Source: Candidatus Binatia bacterium (GTDB lineage: Bacteria > Vulcanimicrobiota > Vulcanimicrobiia > Vulcanimicrobiales > Vulcanimicrobiaceae). Taken from it: 64,000 nt of DNA. Below the pieces are notes generated by a model. The model was not told where the DNA came from. It saw only the letters and a program-made list of their open reading frames with translations, and ran no database searches. Below are positions 42,776-51,573 of this stretch, piece by piece; the first letter of the stretch is position 1; each line of letters opens with the position of its first letter. The stretch lies in assembly GCA_035544215.1 (NCBI GenBank), contig DATKHY010000007.1:372001-436000 (forward strand). The letters run 5' to 3'. The position numbers were made by a program, and so were the translations under genes.

Positions 42776-43282
42776 CTACTGTAGCACTCCCGCCTCGGGA
42801 GTGCTAGCCGCGGCCGGAGCTTCCGCTCGCTCGATTGCATCGGACAGCTCCTGCCAGCTCAGTCCCCCCACCGAGACGTAGCTGACGTCCCCCAGAGGGT
42901 CGAGTACGAGCGTGATCGGCCATTTCGAAACCGAGTAGACGCGGGAGATCGCGCCGCCGCTATCCTCGACGATCGGCAGCGCGATGTCGCGCTCGCGGAG
43001 ATAGCTGGCCGCGACGTTGGGCATCTCCTCCGAGATCGTTACGATCGCGATGCGGTCGCCGAACGTCTGCTTCGCGCGCACGAAGTAATCGAGCTCTTCG
43101 GTGCACGCGTGGCACCACGTGGCCCAAAAATTTATAACGACCACTTTCCCACGAAGGTCGGAGAGGTATTTCGTGCCGTGCGCGCCGGGAATGGCGAAGT
43201 TCGGCGGCGGGGCGTCGTAGCGGATTGTGGCGAGTCCCGTTGCAGGCGTGGTCGACGCAGCGAGAAGCAGTGCGGCTAACAT
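42776..43282 (-). CDS. TlpA-like secreted thioredoxin-fold protein
   Basis: The 168-residue protein has a short signal-like start (MLAALLLAASTTPATG) and a thioredoxin fold with VVVINFWATWCHACTEEL (CxxC, residues CHAC) and the cis-Pro in SKWPITLVLDP. It belongs with periplasmic or membrane-tethered disulfide reductases of the TlpA/ResA type. Its 3' end overlaps the CIRCE. It is divergent from acs with 60 nt between starts. Confidence 0.85.
   Translation of the reverse strand: MLAALLLAASTTPATGLATIRYDAPPPNFAIPGAHGTKYLSDLRGKVVVINFWATWCHACTEELDYFVRAKQTFGDRIAIVTISEEMPNVAASYLRERDIALPIVEDSGGAISRVYSVSKWPITLVLDPLGDVSYVSVGGLSWQELSDAIERAEAPAAASTPEAGVLQ
42782..42806. promoter_or_regulatory. CIRCE operator
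   Basis: TAGCACTC (42782-42789), a 9-nt spacer and GAGTGCTA (42799-42806) match the consensus HrcA operator exactly over the eight-base arms. It lies just upstream of the hrcA GTG and inside the last codons of the TlpA-like gene (EAGVLQ-stop). Repression of hrcA-dnaJ is expected. Confidence 0.92.
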
Positions 43283-43342
43283 CTTTCCAGTGGCTCGAAA
43301 TCTTCGGCAGGCATGACTGCGTGGCCTAGGTAACTCGCTCGA

Positions 43343-45298
43343 ATGAGCACGCCCGCAATCGAAGCGCTCTTCGAAGAGAGGCGGCGCTTCCCGCCGCCTC
43401 CCGAGTTTGCCGCCCAGGCAAACGCGCCGCCGGAGATCTACGCCGAAGCCGAGCGCGACCCCGAGGCGTTTTGGGCGGCCTGGGCGCGTCGCCTCGAGTG
43501 GATCAAACCGTTTGAGACGACGCTGGAATGGAACGAGCCGTTTGCGCGCTGGTTCGGCGACGGCGAACTCAACGTTTCTGTCAACTGCTTGGACCGGCAC
43601 GTGAGCGGTGGACGCGGCGACAAAATCGCCTATTACTACGAGGGCGAACCGGGCGATCGGCGCACGATCACGTACCGCGAGCTGCTCGACGACGTCAACA
43701 AGTTCGCCAACGGGCTGCGCGGGCTCGGCATCCACAAGGGCGACCGCGTCGCGATCTACATGCCGATGATTCCGGAGCTTCCCGTCGCGATGCTTGCCTG
43801 CGCTCGCATCGGCGCCGCGCACTCGGTGATCTTCGGCGGCTTCTCGCCAGAGTCGATCGTCGACCGCGTCAACGACGCGGAGTGCGTAGCCCTGATCACG
43901 GCTGACTTCGGCTGGCGCCGCGGCGGAAAAGTGCCGCTAAAGCGCAACTGTGACGTCGCGATGGAGAAGACGCCGTCGATCAAGCACTGCATCGTGGCGC
44001 GGCGCGTCGGCGACGACGTCTTTATGCGCGAGGGCCGCGACCACTGGTGGAGCGAGGTCGTCGCCGGCCAGCCCACCGAGTGTGAACCAGCGGCGATGAA
44101 CGCAGAAGATCTTCTCTTCCTCCTCTACACCAGCGGCACTACGGCTAAGCCCAAGGGCATCAAGCACACGACGGGCGGCTACCTGACTCACGTCATGATG
44201 ACCCACAAGCTCGTCTTCGATCTCAAGGAAGACCGCGACGTCTATTGGTGCACGGCCGATATCGGCTGGGTCACGGGTCACTCCTACATCGTCTACGGTC
44301 CACTCGCGAACTGCGCGACGAGCGTGCTGTACGAGGGCACGCCGGATTTCCCCGACAAGGACCGGTTCTGGGAGATCGTCGAGCGCTATCGCGTAACGAT
44401 CCTTTACACCGCGCCGACCGCGATCCGGACCTTCATGAAGTGGGGAACCGAGTATCCGGCGCGCCACGATCTCACATCGCTACGGCTGCTGGGGACCGTC
44501 GGTGAGCCGATCAACCCCGAGGCGTGGATCTGGTACCGCGAATGGATCGGCGGCAATCGCGTTCCCGTGGTCGACACGTGGTGGCAGACGGAAACCGGCG
44601 GCATCATGATCTCGCCGCTGCCGGGCGTCACGACGCTGCTGCCCGGCAGCGCGACGCAGCCGCTGCCCGGAATCGGCGCGGACGTCGTCAACGATCGCGG
44701 AGAATCCGTTCCGCCGGGCGGCGGAGGATACGTCGTGCTGACGCGGCCGTGGCCCGGCATGCTGCGCGGCATCTGGGGTGATGACGAACGCTACGTGCAG
44801 ACCTACTGGTCAAAGTTTCCACACGTGTATTTCGCCGGCGACGGCGCGCGTCGCGACGCGTCCGGCGACTACTGGTTCATGGGCCGCATCGATGACGTGA
44901 TGAACGTGAGCGGGCACCGCATCTCGACGACCGAGGTCGAGAGCGCGCTCGTCGATCATCCCACCGTTGCCGAGGCGGCGGTGTGCGGCAAGCTCGACGA
45001 CATGACCGGTCAGGCGATCTACGCGTTCGTGTCGCTTAAAGGCGATCGCGCCGACACGCCAGAGCTCGCCGACGAGCTGCGCGACCACGTCGCGGCGCGG
45101 CTGGGCAAGTTTACGCGTCCAAAGTACATCACGTTCACGCAGGAGCTGCCGAAGACGCGCAGCGGCAAGATCATGCGGCGCCTGCTGCGCGACATCGCCG
45201 AGGGACGCACGCTCGGCGACACGACGACGCTGGCCGACTCCTCGATCGTCAAGGAGCTGCAGGAGCGCGCAAAGACGGGAGTGACCCAGGAAGACTGA
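43343..45298 (+). CDS. acs: Acetyl-CoA synthetase
   Basis: The 651-residue ligase activates acetate to acetyl-CoA through acetyl-AMP. Motifs: LLYTSGTTAKPKGIKHTTGG (AMP-binding P-loop), WWQTETGGIMISPLPG, HRISTTEVESALV, and the C-terminal TRSGKIMRRLLRDIAEG, whose Lys is the usual regulatory acetylation site. Full length. It is convergent with the DinG-type helicase gene, 11 nt apart, with no visible terminator. Confidence 0.95.
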   Translation: MSTPAIEALFEERRRFPPPPEFAAQANAPPEIYAEAERDPEAFWAAWARRLEWIKPFETTLEWNEPFARWFGDGELNVSVNCLDRHVSGGRGDKIAYYYEGEPGDRRTITYRELLDDVNKFANGLRGLGIHKGDRVAIYMPMIPELPVAMLACARIGAAHSVIFGGFSPESIVDRVNDAECVALITADFGWRRGGKVPLKRNCDVAMEKTPSIKHCIVARRVGDDVFMREGRDHWWSEVVAGQPTECEPAAMNAEDLLFLLYTSGTTAKPKGIKHTTGGYLTHVMMTHKLVFDLKEDRDVYWCTADIGWVTGHSYIVYGPLANCATSVLYEGTPDFPDKDRFWEIVERYRVTILYTAPTAIRTFMKWGTEYPARHDLTSLRLLGTVGEPINPEAWIWYREWIGGNRVPVVDTWWQTETGGIMISPLPGVTTLLPGSATQPLPGIGADVVNDRGESVPPGGGGYVVLTRPWPGMLRGIWGDDERYVQTYWSKFPHVYFAGDGARRDASGDYWFMGRIDDVMNVSGHRISTTEVESALVDHPTVAEAAVCGKLDDMTGQAIYAFVSLKGDRADTPELADELRDHVAARLGKFTRPKYITFTQELPKTRSGKIMRRLLRDIAEGRTLGDTTTLADSSIVKELQERAKTGVTQED

Positions 45299-45309
45299 GG
45301 AAGCTCTTT

Positions 45310-47208
45310 CTAACGGCCGAAGAACGGCTCCAAGTCATCCAGGTGGTCGATCCGCGTAGCGGGCGGCAACGTCGCGAGGATCGTGGCGCCGTAGCGCGTC
45401 GACGCGGCGCGCCCGTCCAACAGCGCGACCAGTCCGCGATCGCTGCGGCTGCGGATCAGGCGCCCGAAACCCTGTTTGAGGCGTACCGTCGCGGCCGGAA
45501 TCATGTAGTGCTCGAAGCCGTCCAGCCCGCGCGCCTCGAGCGCGCGCACGCGCGCCATGACGAGTGGATCGCTCGGCGACGGAAACGGCAGCCGGTCGAT
45601 GATGACGCAGGAGAGCGCGTCGCCCACGACGTCGATGCCCTCCCAGAACGTCGCCGTAGCGAACAGCACCGCGCCGGGCGTTTGCCGGAACCACTCGAGC
45701 AGATACAGCCGCGGCATCTCGCCCTGCAGCCGGACGGGATAGGCGAGGCGCTCCCGCACGAGCGCGTACACTTCGCGCAGGCGCGCGTGCGATGTGAACA
45801 GCACGAAGGCGCGACCGCCGCTGCGGTCGAGACACTCCTCGACGAGCGGCGCCGCCCGGCGGGCGAACTCCGACGACTTCGGATTCACTTCGACCGGCGC
45901 GATAAAGAGCCGCGCCTGGGTCGCGTAGTCGAACGGCGACGGCGCGATCAGCTCCTGCGCGTCGTCAATTCCGAGCGTCCGGCGCGCGAACCCGAACGAC
46001 TCGTCCGTCGACAGCGTCGCGCTGGTCAGGACGACGCTATGTGTGCGCGCGAAGAGGGCCGCGCGCAAGAAGTCGGCTACCTCGTGCGGCGCGCACTTCA
46101 CGCAATAGCCGCCCTCGTTGTCGGTACGCTCGACCCACGCGATCGTCTCCGGTGTTCCAGCCTCGACGCGGTCGATCACCGCCTCGTGCGCGAGCACGCT
46201 CCGCAACGCAAGGTCGCGCCGGCGCTCGCCCTCCGCCTCGTTTTCGACGCGCCGCTTGAGCGCGCCGTGCCAGTTGGCGTAGAGCCAATTCTCCAGGCGG
46301 TACAGCGTTTCGCGCAGCGACTCGAGCGCGGGCCAGACGGCTTCGTTTGCCGCGATCGGATAGCGGTCGCCGGGGACGCGCGCCAGCGCCGATACCAGGC
46401 CGCGGATGCCTGCGTCGAACTCCGCATCGAACGTAGACGGCAGGTCGTAGAAGCGATGCAGCTTGCGCAGCATTCGGCCAACGGTCGCCGCCGAGAGCGC
46501 GGCCGTGAGGGCGTCGGTCGCCCAGCGTTCGCACTGGTGCGCCTCGTCCAGCACCGCGACGTCGTACGCAGGCAACAGGCCGCCGCCGCTCGCGAGGTCC
46601 AAGAAAAAGAGCGCGTGATTGACGACGATGAGGTCGGCATACTTCGCCTCGTCGCGCTTCGCGAAGAAAAAGCAGTCGCGAAAATGCCTGCAGAATTCGC
46701 CGACGCACTCATCCGCGTCGGCGTCGAGCTGCTCCCACTCGTTCACGGGCGGCTGGAAGGGTAGCTCGGCGCGGTCGCCGCTCTCCGTGCGGCCTCCCCA
46801 TTCCCACATCCGCTGCATCGTTCGCGATGGGGCGATCAATCGGTCGGAGCGCATCAGCTCGAGCTTCTGCCTGCACAGGTAATGGCTGCGCCCCTTGAGC
46901 AGCGTGACGCGGACCGGCGTTCCCAGTGCCGCCTCCACGAGCGGGATGTCCTTGTGCACGAGCTGCTCCTGCAGCGCGATCGTCCCGGTCGAGAGCATGA
47001 CCTTCTTGCCGCTGCGGATCGCCGGTACGAGATAGGCGAGCGATTTTCCGACGCCGGTGCCGGCTTCGACGATCGTGTGCATCCCCTCGAGGATGCCGCG
47101 CTCGACGAGCTGCGCCATCTGCAGCTGTCCGGAGCGCGGCTCGTAGCAGGACAGAGTGCTCGCGAACGGGCCGTCCGTGCCGAAGACGTGCTCGAGCGAC
47201 GTGGTCAT
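45310..47208 (-). CDS. DinG-family (XPD-like) ATP-dependent helicase
   Basis: The 632-residue superfamily 2 helicase has Walker A VEAGTGVGKSLAYLVPAI, the Q-like N-terminus GQLQMAQLVERG and DEAH (AVLDEAHQCERW). Between them, Cys residues (HYLCRQKLEL, ECVGEFCRHFRDCFF) form an Fe-S cluster site. C-terminal motifs are SATLSTDESFGFARR, FATATFWEGIDVVG and QGFGRLIRSRSDRG. It probably unwinds 5'-3' at R-loops or damage. ATG overlaps the rhomboid stop. Confidence 0.9.
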   Translation of the reverse strand: MTTSLEHVFGTDGPFASTLSCYEPRSGQLQMAQLVERGILEGMHTIVEAGTGVGKSLAYLVPAIRSGKKVMLSTGTIALQEQLVHKDIPLVEAALGTPVRVTLLKGRSHYLCRQKLELMRSDRLIAPSRTMQRMWEWGGRTESGDRAELPFQPPVNEWEQLDADADECVGEFCRHFRDCFFFAKRDEAKYADLIVVNHALFFLDLASGGGLLPAYDVAVLDEAHQCERWATDALTAALSAATVGRMLRKLHRFYDLPSTFDAEFDAGIRGLVSALARVPGDRYPIAANEAVWPALESLRETLYRLENWLYANWHGALKRRVENEAEGERRRDLALRSVLAHEAVIDRVEAGTPETIAWVERTDNEGGYCVKCAPHEVADFLRAALFARTHSVVLTSATLSTDESFGFARRTLGIDDAQELIAPSPFDYATQARLFIAPVEVNPKSSEFARRAAPLVEECLDRSGGRAFVLFTSHARLREVYALVRERLAYPVRLQGEMPRLYLLEWFRQTPGAVLFATATFWEGIDVVGDALSCVIIDRLPFPSPSDPLVMARVRALEARGLDGFEHYMIPAATVRLKQGFGRLIRSRSDRGLVALLDGRAASTRYGATILATLPPATRIDHLDDLEPFFGR

Positions 47209-47873
47209 TGCAGCGGGTTGTGCGGACCGCCGGGCGTCTCGTATTCCGACTCGAGTTCGCGCCCCGTTCTTGCGTCTACGACGACCGGCACCACGCGGCG
47301 CGGTGGAAAATAGATCACGTAGGTCAGCGCAAAGCCCGCCAACAGGCCGGCTACGTGCGCCTGCCACGAGATGACCGGCACTGTAAAGGTGATAATCAGG
47401 TTGAGGACGAGGATACCGATATTGGCGCGCACTAGGTCCATCCCCGGCTTCCCGAGCTTGAAACCGATCGCGAAGAGCGCGCCGAAGAGACCAAAGATCG
47501 CGCCACTCGCGCCTACGGTCGGAACGTTCGGGGCGCTGAAGTAGACGACGCCGAGTCCCGATGCGATCAGCGAGACCATGTAGACAAGGAGCATGCGCCA
47601 AGATCCGAGCGCGAACTCGATGAAGCGGCCGAGGAAGTAGAGCGACAGCATATTGACGCCGATGTGGATCAAGCCCCCGTGCAGGAACGCCCCGGTGAGG
47701 ATGCGCCACCATTGGCCATCTTGCAAGACGAAGGCGGGAATCAAAGCCCCCTCATACAGCACGCGTTGAATTCCGGCGCTGTTTCCTAAGCCGGATATCA
47801 TCCCCGGTCCGCCGACCGAAATCTCCCAGACATATCCGATGACGTTGCAGACGATCAAGAAGCGAGTGATCAC
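47205..47873 (-). CDS. Rhomboid-family intramembrane serine protease
   Basis: The 222-residue protein has six hydrophobic segments. The catalytic Ser is in GASGAIFGLFGAL (GxSG motif) and the His in WQAHVAGLLAGFALTY, with the substrate-gating region LIHIGVNMLSLYFLG. All catalytic elements are intact. The C-terminal tail is cytoplasmic and short. GTG start overlaps the upstream dtxR-type stop (GTGA). Confidence 0.92.
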   Translation of the reverse strand: MITRFLIVCNVIGYVWEISVGGPGMISGLGNSAGIQRVLYEGALIPAFVLQDGQWWRILTGAFLHGGLIHIGVNMLSLYFLGRFIEFALGSWRMLLVYMVSLIASGLGVVYFSAPNVPTVGASGAIFGLFGALFAIGFKLGKPGMDLVRANIGILVLNLIITFTVPVISWQAHVAGLLAGFALTYVIYFPPRRVVPVVVDARTGRELESEYETPGGPHNPLQ

Positions 47874-48538
47874 GCGATCATCACCGTGCGCGCGAGCTCG
47901 AGCGAGATCGCGTGGCGCTCGCCGCCGACTTCGATCGTGACCGGTCCTCCGAGCGGTGCCTTGTCGACGACCTCGAGACGTGCGCCCGGGCGCAATCCTA
48001 CCTGGCCCAGGTAGCGCAAGATTTCCGGCATCTGCTCGGTGACGCCGGAGACGGTCACGCGCGTACCGGGCTCAACCTGCGCGAGCGGAATGCCCTCTCG
48101 CACGGGTTCGGTCAAGTCTTTGGGCGGGATCGGATGGCCGTGCGGGCAGGTCTGCGGGTTTCCAAGCGCCGCGACGAGCCGCTCTTCGACGCGATCCGTA
48201 ATCGCGTGCTCGAGGATGCAGGCTTCGGCATACACTTCATCCCAAGGCATGCCCAAAATGTCGGTCAGCAGCCGCTCCGCCAGCCGGTTGCGGCGCACGA
48301 CCCCGACCGCGACCTCGAGGCCCTGTCGCGTCAGCCGGATGTCACCGCGAACCTCGTGCTCGACGTACCCCTCACTGACGAGTTTTTTCAGCATCCCGGA
48401 GACCGATGCCGGCGCAACGCCCAGCTCGCTGGCCAGCGCAGAGGTCGTGACGCCCGGGCCCTCGCGCTCGAGACGATAGATCGCCTTCATGTACATTTCG
48501 AAGGACTCGGCAAAGTGCGAATGCGAGTGGCCGGGCAT
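47870..48538 (-). CDS. DtxR/MntR-family metal-dependent repressor
   Basis: The 222-residue regulator has a winged helix (VTTSALASELGVAPASVSGM, then LKKLVSEGYVEHEVRGDIRL), the metal-binding and dimerisation helices (ACILEHAITDRVEERLVAAL, CPHGHPIP) and a C-terminal SH3-like FeoA domain. His/Cys/Glu residues in these segments fit Fe or Mn sensing. The N-terminal MPGHSHSHF is His-rich. It starts 8 nt after adenosine deaminase; the target operators are not identified. Confidence 0.88.
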   Translation of the reverse strand: MPGHSHSHFAESFEMYMKAIYRLEREGPGVTTSALASELGVAPASVSGMLKKLVSEGYVEHEVRGDIRLTRQGLEVAVGVVRRNRLAERLLTDILGMPWDEVYAEACILEHAITDRVEERLVAALGNPQTCPHGHPIPPKDLTEPVREGIPLAQVEPGTRVTVSGVTEQMPEILRYLGQVGLRPGARLEVVDKAPLGGPVTIEVGGERHAISLELARTVMIA

Positions 48539-48546
48539 ATCTCGTT

Positions 48547-49647
48547 CTAACTTCGCGGACCCGCGTGGAGTTCCGCAATGGCCGCGGTCAGCCGCGCCTC
48601 CATCGCCCGCTTCTCGCCTTCCCCGGCGAAGCTGGCGTGGATCGCGTTGCGGACGTAGCGCTGCAGCGCCTCCGGACCGGCGGTCCGCTCCACGATCGCG
48701 TACTCCTCCCGCAACGTCGTGCCAAAGATCGCGGGGTCGTCGCAATCGATGGTGACGACGCAACCGAACTGGTCGAACTCGACGTGGGGATGCGGATGGC
48801 CCGCGAGCTCCGCGCCGGTCAGGCGATTCGACGTGGGGCAGATCTCAAGCGGGATGCGCCGCTGTGCCAACGTCTCTACTGTGGCTGGATGCTCGAGCGC
48901 ACGAATTCCATGGCCGATGCGTTCGGCATGCAGCAGCTCGAGGGCATCGCGCACGCTCGCCGGACCGTCCGCCTCGCCGGCGTGCGCCACGCAGTGCAAT
49001 CCTTGCGCTCGCGCATAGGCGAAGACGTCGGCGAATAGCCTCGCCGGAAAGCGAGCCTCGTCGCCGCCGAGCGCGATGCCGATTACGTCGAGATCGGTCA
49101 TCGCCGCCATCGCTCGCGTCGTCGCCAACGCGCTCTCGGCGCCGAAATTGCGCGTCACGTCGGCGAGCAGCTTGAACGTCGCGCGAGGCCGCGCCTTGCG
49201 CAGCTCCGTCGCGATCGCTTCCACAGCAGCGCGGACGTCGAGCTGCGGGTTGAAGAACGTCCAGACCGACGGTGAGACGAACAGCTCGCCGTAGATCACG
49301 TTCTGCGCCAGCGCGTCCTCGACGAATTCGCGCGCGAGCAGCGCGTAATCCTCGGGATCGCAGAGCGCGCGACTAACCGCGGCGAAGAGCAGCAGGAATT
49401 CCTCGAGACCTTCAAACGCATAAGGATCCCCCGCATTGTCATCCTGAGCCCGTCGTGTGTCATCCTGAGCCGAGAGCCTGTCCCGAGCGGAGTCGAAAGA
49501 AAGGATGACCGAAGAATCACGTCTATAGCGCAGCGGCACGCCGTGCTTCGCCGCCAACTCGACAAACGTGGGCGCGCGCAAGCAACCTTCCAGGTGACAG
49601 TGAAGGTGGATCTTGGGAATACGCTCCGCGAGCGTTCCAGGGGCCAT
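48547..49647 (-). CDS. Adenosine deaminase family protein carrying a repeat-derived insert
   Basis: The 366-residue TIM-barrel hydrolase has IHLHCHLEGCLRAPT (zinc ligands HxH), CVAHAGEADGPASV with the catalytic Glu, ERIGHGIRA and the DCDDPAIFG Asp pair. It deaminates adenosine or a related aminopurine. Between RYRRD and DPYAFEGLEEF about 24-29 residues (SSVILSFDSARDRLSAQDDT...) are added by the in-frame palindromic element at 49438-49509. The 49647 start is preferred; the longer frame reads into the tRNA leader. Confidence 0.88.
   Translation of the reverse strand: MAPGTLAERIPKIHLHCHLEGCLRAPTFVELAAKHGVPLRYRRDSSVILSFDSARDRLSAQDDTRRAQDDNAGDPYAFEGLEEFLLLFAAVSRALCDPEDYALLAREFVEDALAQNVIYGELFVSPSVWTFFNPQLDVRAAVEAIATELRKARPRATFKLLADVTRNFGAESALATTRAMAAMTDLDVIGIALGGDEARFPARLFADVFAYARAQGLHCVAHAGEADGPASVRDALELLHAERIGHGIRALEHPATVETLAQRRIPLEICPTSNRLTGAELAGHPHPHVEFDQFGCVVTIDCDDPAIFGTTLREEYAIVERTAGPEALQRYVRNAIHASFAGEGEKRAMEARLTAAIAELHAGPRS
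49438..49509. repeat. Palindromic dispersed repeat, member 3, in frame inside adenosine deaminase
   Basis: GTCATCCTGAGC occurs twice (49438 and 49459) and AAGGATGAC closes the element at 49501. The total is 72 nt, a multiple of three, so the reading frame survives. On the coding strand it reads as Ser/Asp/Arg-rich residues. The related elements are intergenic or in the tRNA intron. Confidence 0.72.
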
Positions 49648-49750
49648 GCGGCTGCCTTTCGGCGTCGCCCCATCAAGCACCGCGCCAAGCCGCCCCGGCG
49701 AATACCCGGCAGGGGCGCAACCCAAACCGTCGTAAACTAGTCGTTCCTAT

Positions 49751-49827
<77 letters not shown>

Positions 49828-49832
49828 AGTCC

Positions 49833-49867
49833 AGGTCCGACAAATGACTTTTGTTGGACCTTATTTT
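49833..49867 (+). terminator. Intrinsic terminator after tRNA-Met
   Basis: AGGTCCGACAAA (49833-49844) and TTTGTTGGACCT (49850-49861) make a 12-bp stem with one G-U pair around a 5-nt loop, followed by TATTTT. It begins 6 nt after the tRNA CCA. Confidence 0.8.
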
Positions 49868-49874
49868 GAGAACT

Positions 49875-49895
49875 GTTCGACAGGCTAAGGGTGAC
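49875..49895. repeat. Half palindromic repeat, member 4
   Basis: GTTCGACAGGCTAAGGGTGA matches one arm of the dispersed element (CCTTCGACAAGCTCAGGG). It follows the tRNA-Met terminator and lies in the 67-nt gap before the cupredoxin stop. Confidence 0.5.
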
Positions 49896-49934
49896 ACCGG
49901 GAGGCTCACGCTCACACGACGCTGCGCATCGAGG

Positions 49935-50381
49935 TTACCTAATCGCCGCGGTTTCGATGGTTGTGCCGTTTTCGCGCAGTTCGATGCGGGTGAACAGTGT
50001 CCCGATGCGCGTAAAGAGCTCGCTGCTTTGGCCTTGCGGCTGGGTCGAGCCGAGATCCGTGGCGCTACCATTGCGGATCCCGTACACCTCATACCGTCCG
50101 CTCGCTGCGACGATCACGTAGTACCATGAGCGGTCGCGCGACGTGTGGCGCCACACGCCACCAGTGTCCAGGCCCTTCGAATCGAAGCTGCCGTCGACGG
50201 CCGTGACCGTGTGCGCGTCGTCATCGTCGTTGACGAACGTCACGGTCTGCCCTGCGACGATCGTCAGCGTCTTGGGGGTGAAGGCATCATCTTTGATACG
50301 GATCGCCGGCGCCGACGGTGAGGCCGTGGCCGGCGCGGTCAGCAGCGCGGCGAGCAGCGCGAGCGGTAAAAATCGTTTCAT
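49935..50381 (-). CDS. Secreted cupredoxin-like protein lacking normal copper ligands
   Basis: The 148-residue product has a signal peptide (MKRFLPLALLAALLTAPATA) and the first strands of a plastocyanin-like domain (AIRIKDDAFTPKTLTIVAGQ, TVTFVNDDDDAHTVTAVDG) with one His. Where cupredoxins normally have Cys-x-x-His-x-x-Met, the sequence runs SWYYVIVAASGRYEVYGIRN and ends in an unrelated tail. The copper site is therefore incomplete; a 3' replacement is likely. It overlaps the end of the CadC-like gene by 95 nt. Confidence 0.6.
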   Translation of the reverse strand: MKRFLPLALLAALLTAPATASPSAPAIRIKDDAFTPKTLTIVAGQTVTFVNDDDDAHTVTAVDGSFDSKGLDTGGVWRHTSRDRSWYYVIVAASGRYEVYGIRNGSATDLGSTQPQGQSSELFTRIGTLFTRIELRENGTTIETAAIR

Positions 50382-51513
50382 GCCGGATGTATGCCGCCCG
50401 GCGCGATCCGGTTGGGGGCGCGTGCTCGCCGTCTTCGATCGACGCCCACGCCGGGTGGTTCGGGGGTGGGCTCGGACGCGCCACGAGCTGCGGAGACAAT
50501 TCCGCAGCCTCGGCGCGATAGACCGCGGCGTCCGCAACGCGGCCGTCGCTAAACGCTAGGCGGCTCATCCAGGTGAGCGTCGCGACGGAGAGCGGGTCGA
50601 GCCGCGCGGCGAGGCTAAGCTGCGCCCAACCTTCGCGAAGTTGGCCTTGCCGGGCAAGTGCGATGCCGTACCACTCGTGCCCCGCCGCGTACTGCGGATC
50701 CGCGGCTATCGCTCTGCGGAACTCTGCCGCCGCCGCCGTCGCCCGCCCGGCGTGGAGCTCGGCGAGGCCCAAAGTGGCGTGTGCGGGCGCGGAGCCCGGA
50801 TCGAGCGAGAGGGCCTCCATCGCGTAGACGCGCGCTCGCGCGAAGTACACGCTCGGCCGGTGCGAGCCGTAGCAATAATCGCCCATGCTCTCGTTGGCAT
50901 CGGCCAAGCCCACGTAGCCGAGCGGGCTCGTCGGGTCGAGGTCGATCACGCGCGCGAAGTAACGCATACTGTTCTCCACGCCGGCGGCGCTTCGCAGATT
51001 CCAGTAATAGCGGCCGATGGCATAGAGCCGCGCCCCTTCCACCGATAGCGGTGTAGGCTTTGGCGCGCCGGTCGATCCGGTGTAAAACGCAAAAGCGACT
51101 CCTAGCGCCGCAACCAGAGCGATCGAAGCGATACGCGGCCAAGCGAAGAGCCGGCGGCGGCGCTCTATCGCGGGAGCGGCAGGCGCAACGGTCGCGCGGC
51201 TAACCTGGGCTCGGAGCCGGTAACCGTATCCGGAAACGGTTTCGATTGACGTTTGATCGCCGTAAAGACGAAAGATCTTGCGCAGCACGTAGACGTTTTG
51301 CGCGAGGTTGCTCTCCTCGACGAAGCGGTCCGGCCAGAGGCGCTCCATGAGCGCCTCCTTCGAAACCGCCATTCCGGACGACTCGACGAGCGCGATCAGC
51401 GTCTCCACGACCTTCGCCCCGGCCCCGACGGACTTCCCCGAATGCGTCAGGGCACGCCGCTCGACGCAGAGCCGGAAGGAGCCGACTTCATAAACGATCA
51501 TCGCGGTCTCCAT
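50287..51513 (-). CDS. CadC/ToxR-like regulator: winged helix, membrane helix, TPR domain
   Basis: The 408-residue protein has an OmpR-type winged helix (residues ~1-105: VSKEALMERLWPDRFVEESN, LAQNVYVLRKIF, GYGYRLRA), a single membrane helix (IASIALVAALGVAFAFYTG) and TPR-like repeats (TSPLGYVGLADANESMGDYC, PAHATLGLAELHAGRATAAA). Such proteins sense signals outside and bind DNA inside. ATG 51513 has no ribosome site and lies in an inverted repeat that may be its operator. The last ~30 codons overlap the cupredoxin gene. Confidence 0.82.
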   Translation of the reverse strand: METAMIVYEVGSFRLCVERRALTHSGKSVGAGAKVVETLIALVESSGMAVSKEALMERLWPDRFVEESNLAQNVYVLRKIFRLYGDQTSIETVSGYGYRLRAQVSRATVAPAAPAIERRRRLFAWPRIASIALVAALGVAFAFYTGSTGAPKPTPLSVEGARLYAIGRYYWNLRSAAGVENSMRYFARVIDLDPTSPLGYVGLADANESMGDYCYGSHRPSVYFARARVYAMEALSLDPGSAPAHATLGLAELHAGRATAAAAEFRRAIAADPQYAAGHEWYGIALARQGQLREGWAQLSLAARLDPLSVATLTWMSRLAFSDGRVADAAVYRAEAAELSPQLVARPSPPPNHPAWASIEDGEHAPPTGSRRAAYIRHETIFTARAARRAADRAGHGLTVGAGDPYQR

Positions 51514-51529
51514 CAAAGCTTTTTGATGG
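51510..51529. promoter_or_regulatory. Inverted repeat over the start of the CadC-like gene
   Basis: CCATCAAA and TTTGATGG flank GCTT as a perfect 8-bp palindrome. It covers the ATG of the regulator and sits 45 nt upstream of the divergent secreted gene start at 51574. A binding site for autoregulation is plausible. Confidence 0.4.
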
Positions 51530-51573
51530 CGCTTCTCAAGACGCCCCGGGCGCCAACGCTCACGATAACGACT

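Noticed and set aside
47874-48763. Longer N-terminus for the DtxR-type regulator
   Set aside because: Residues upstream of MPGHSHSHF are an Arg-rich readthrough of the adenosine deaminase gene. The 48538 start gives the family length.
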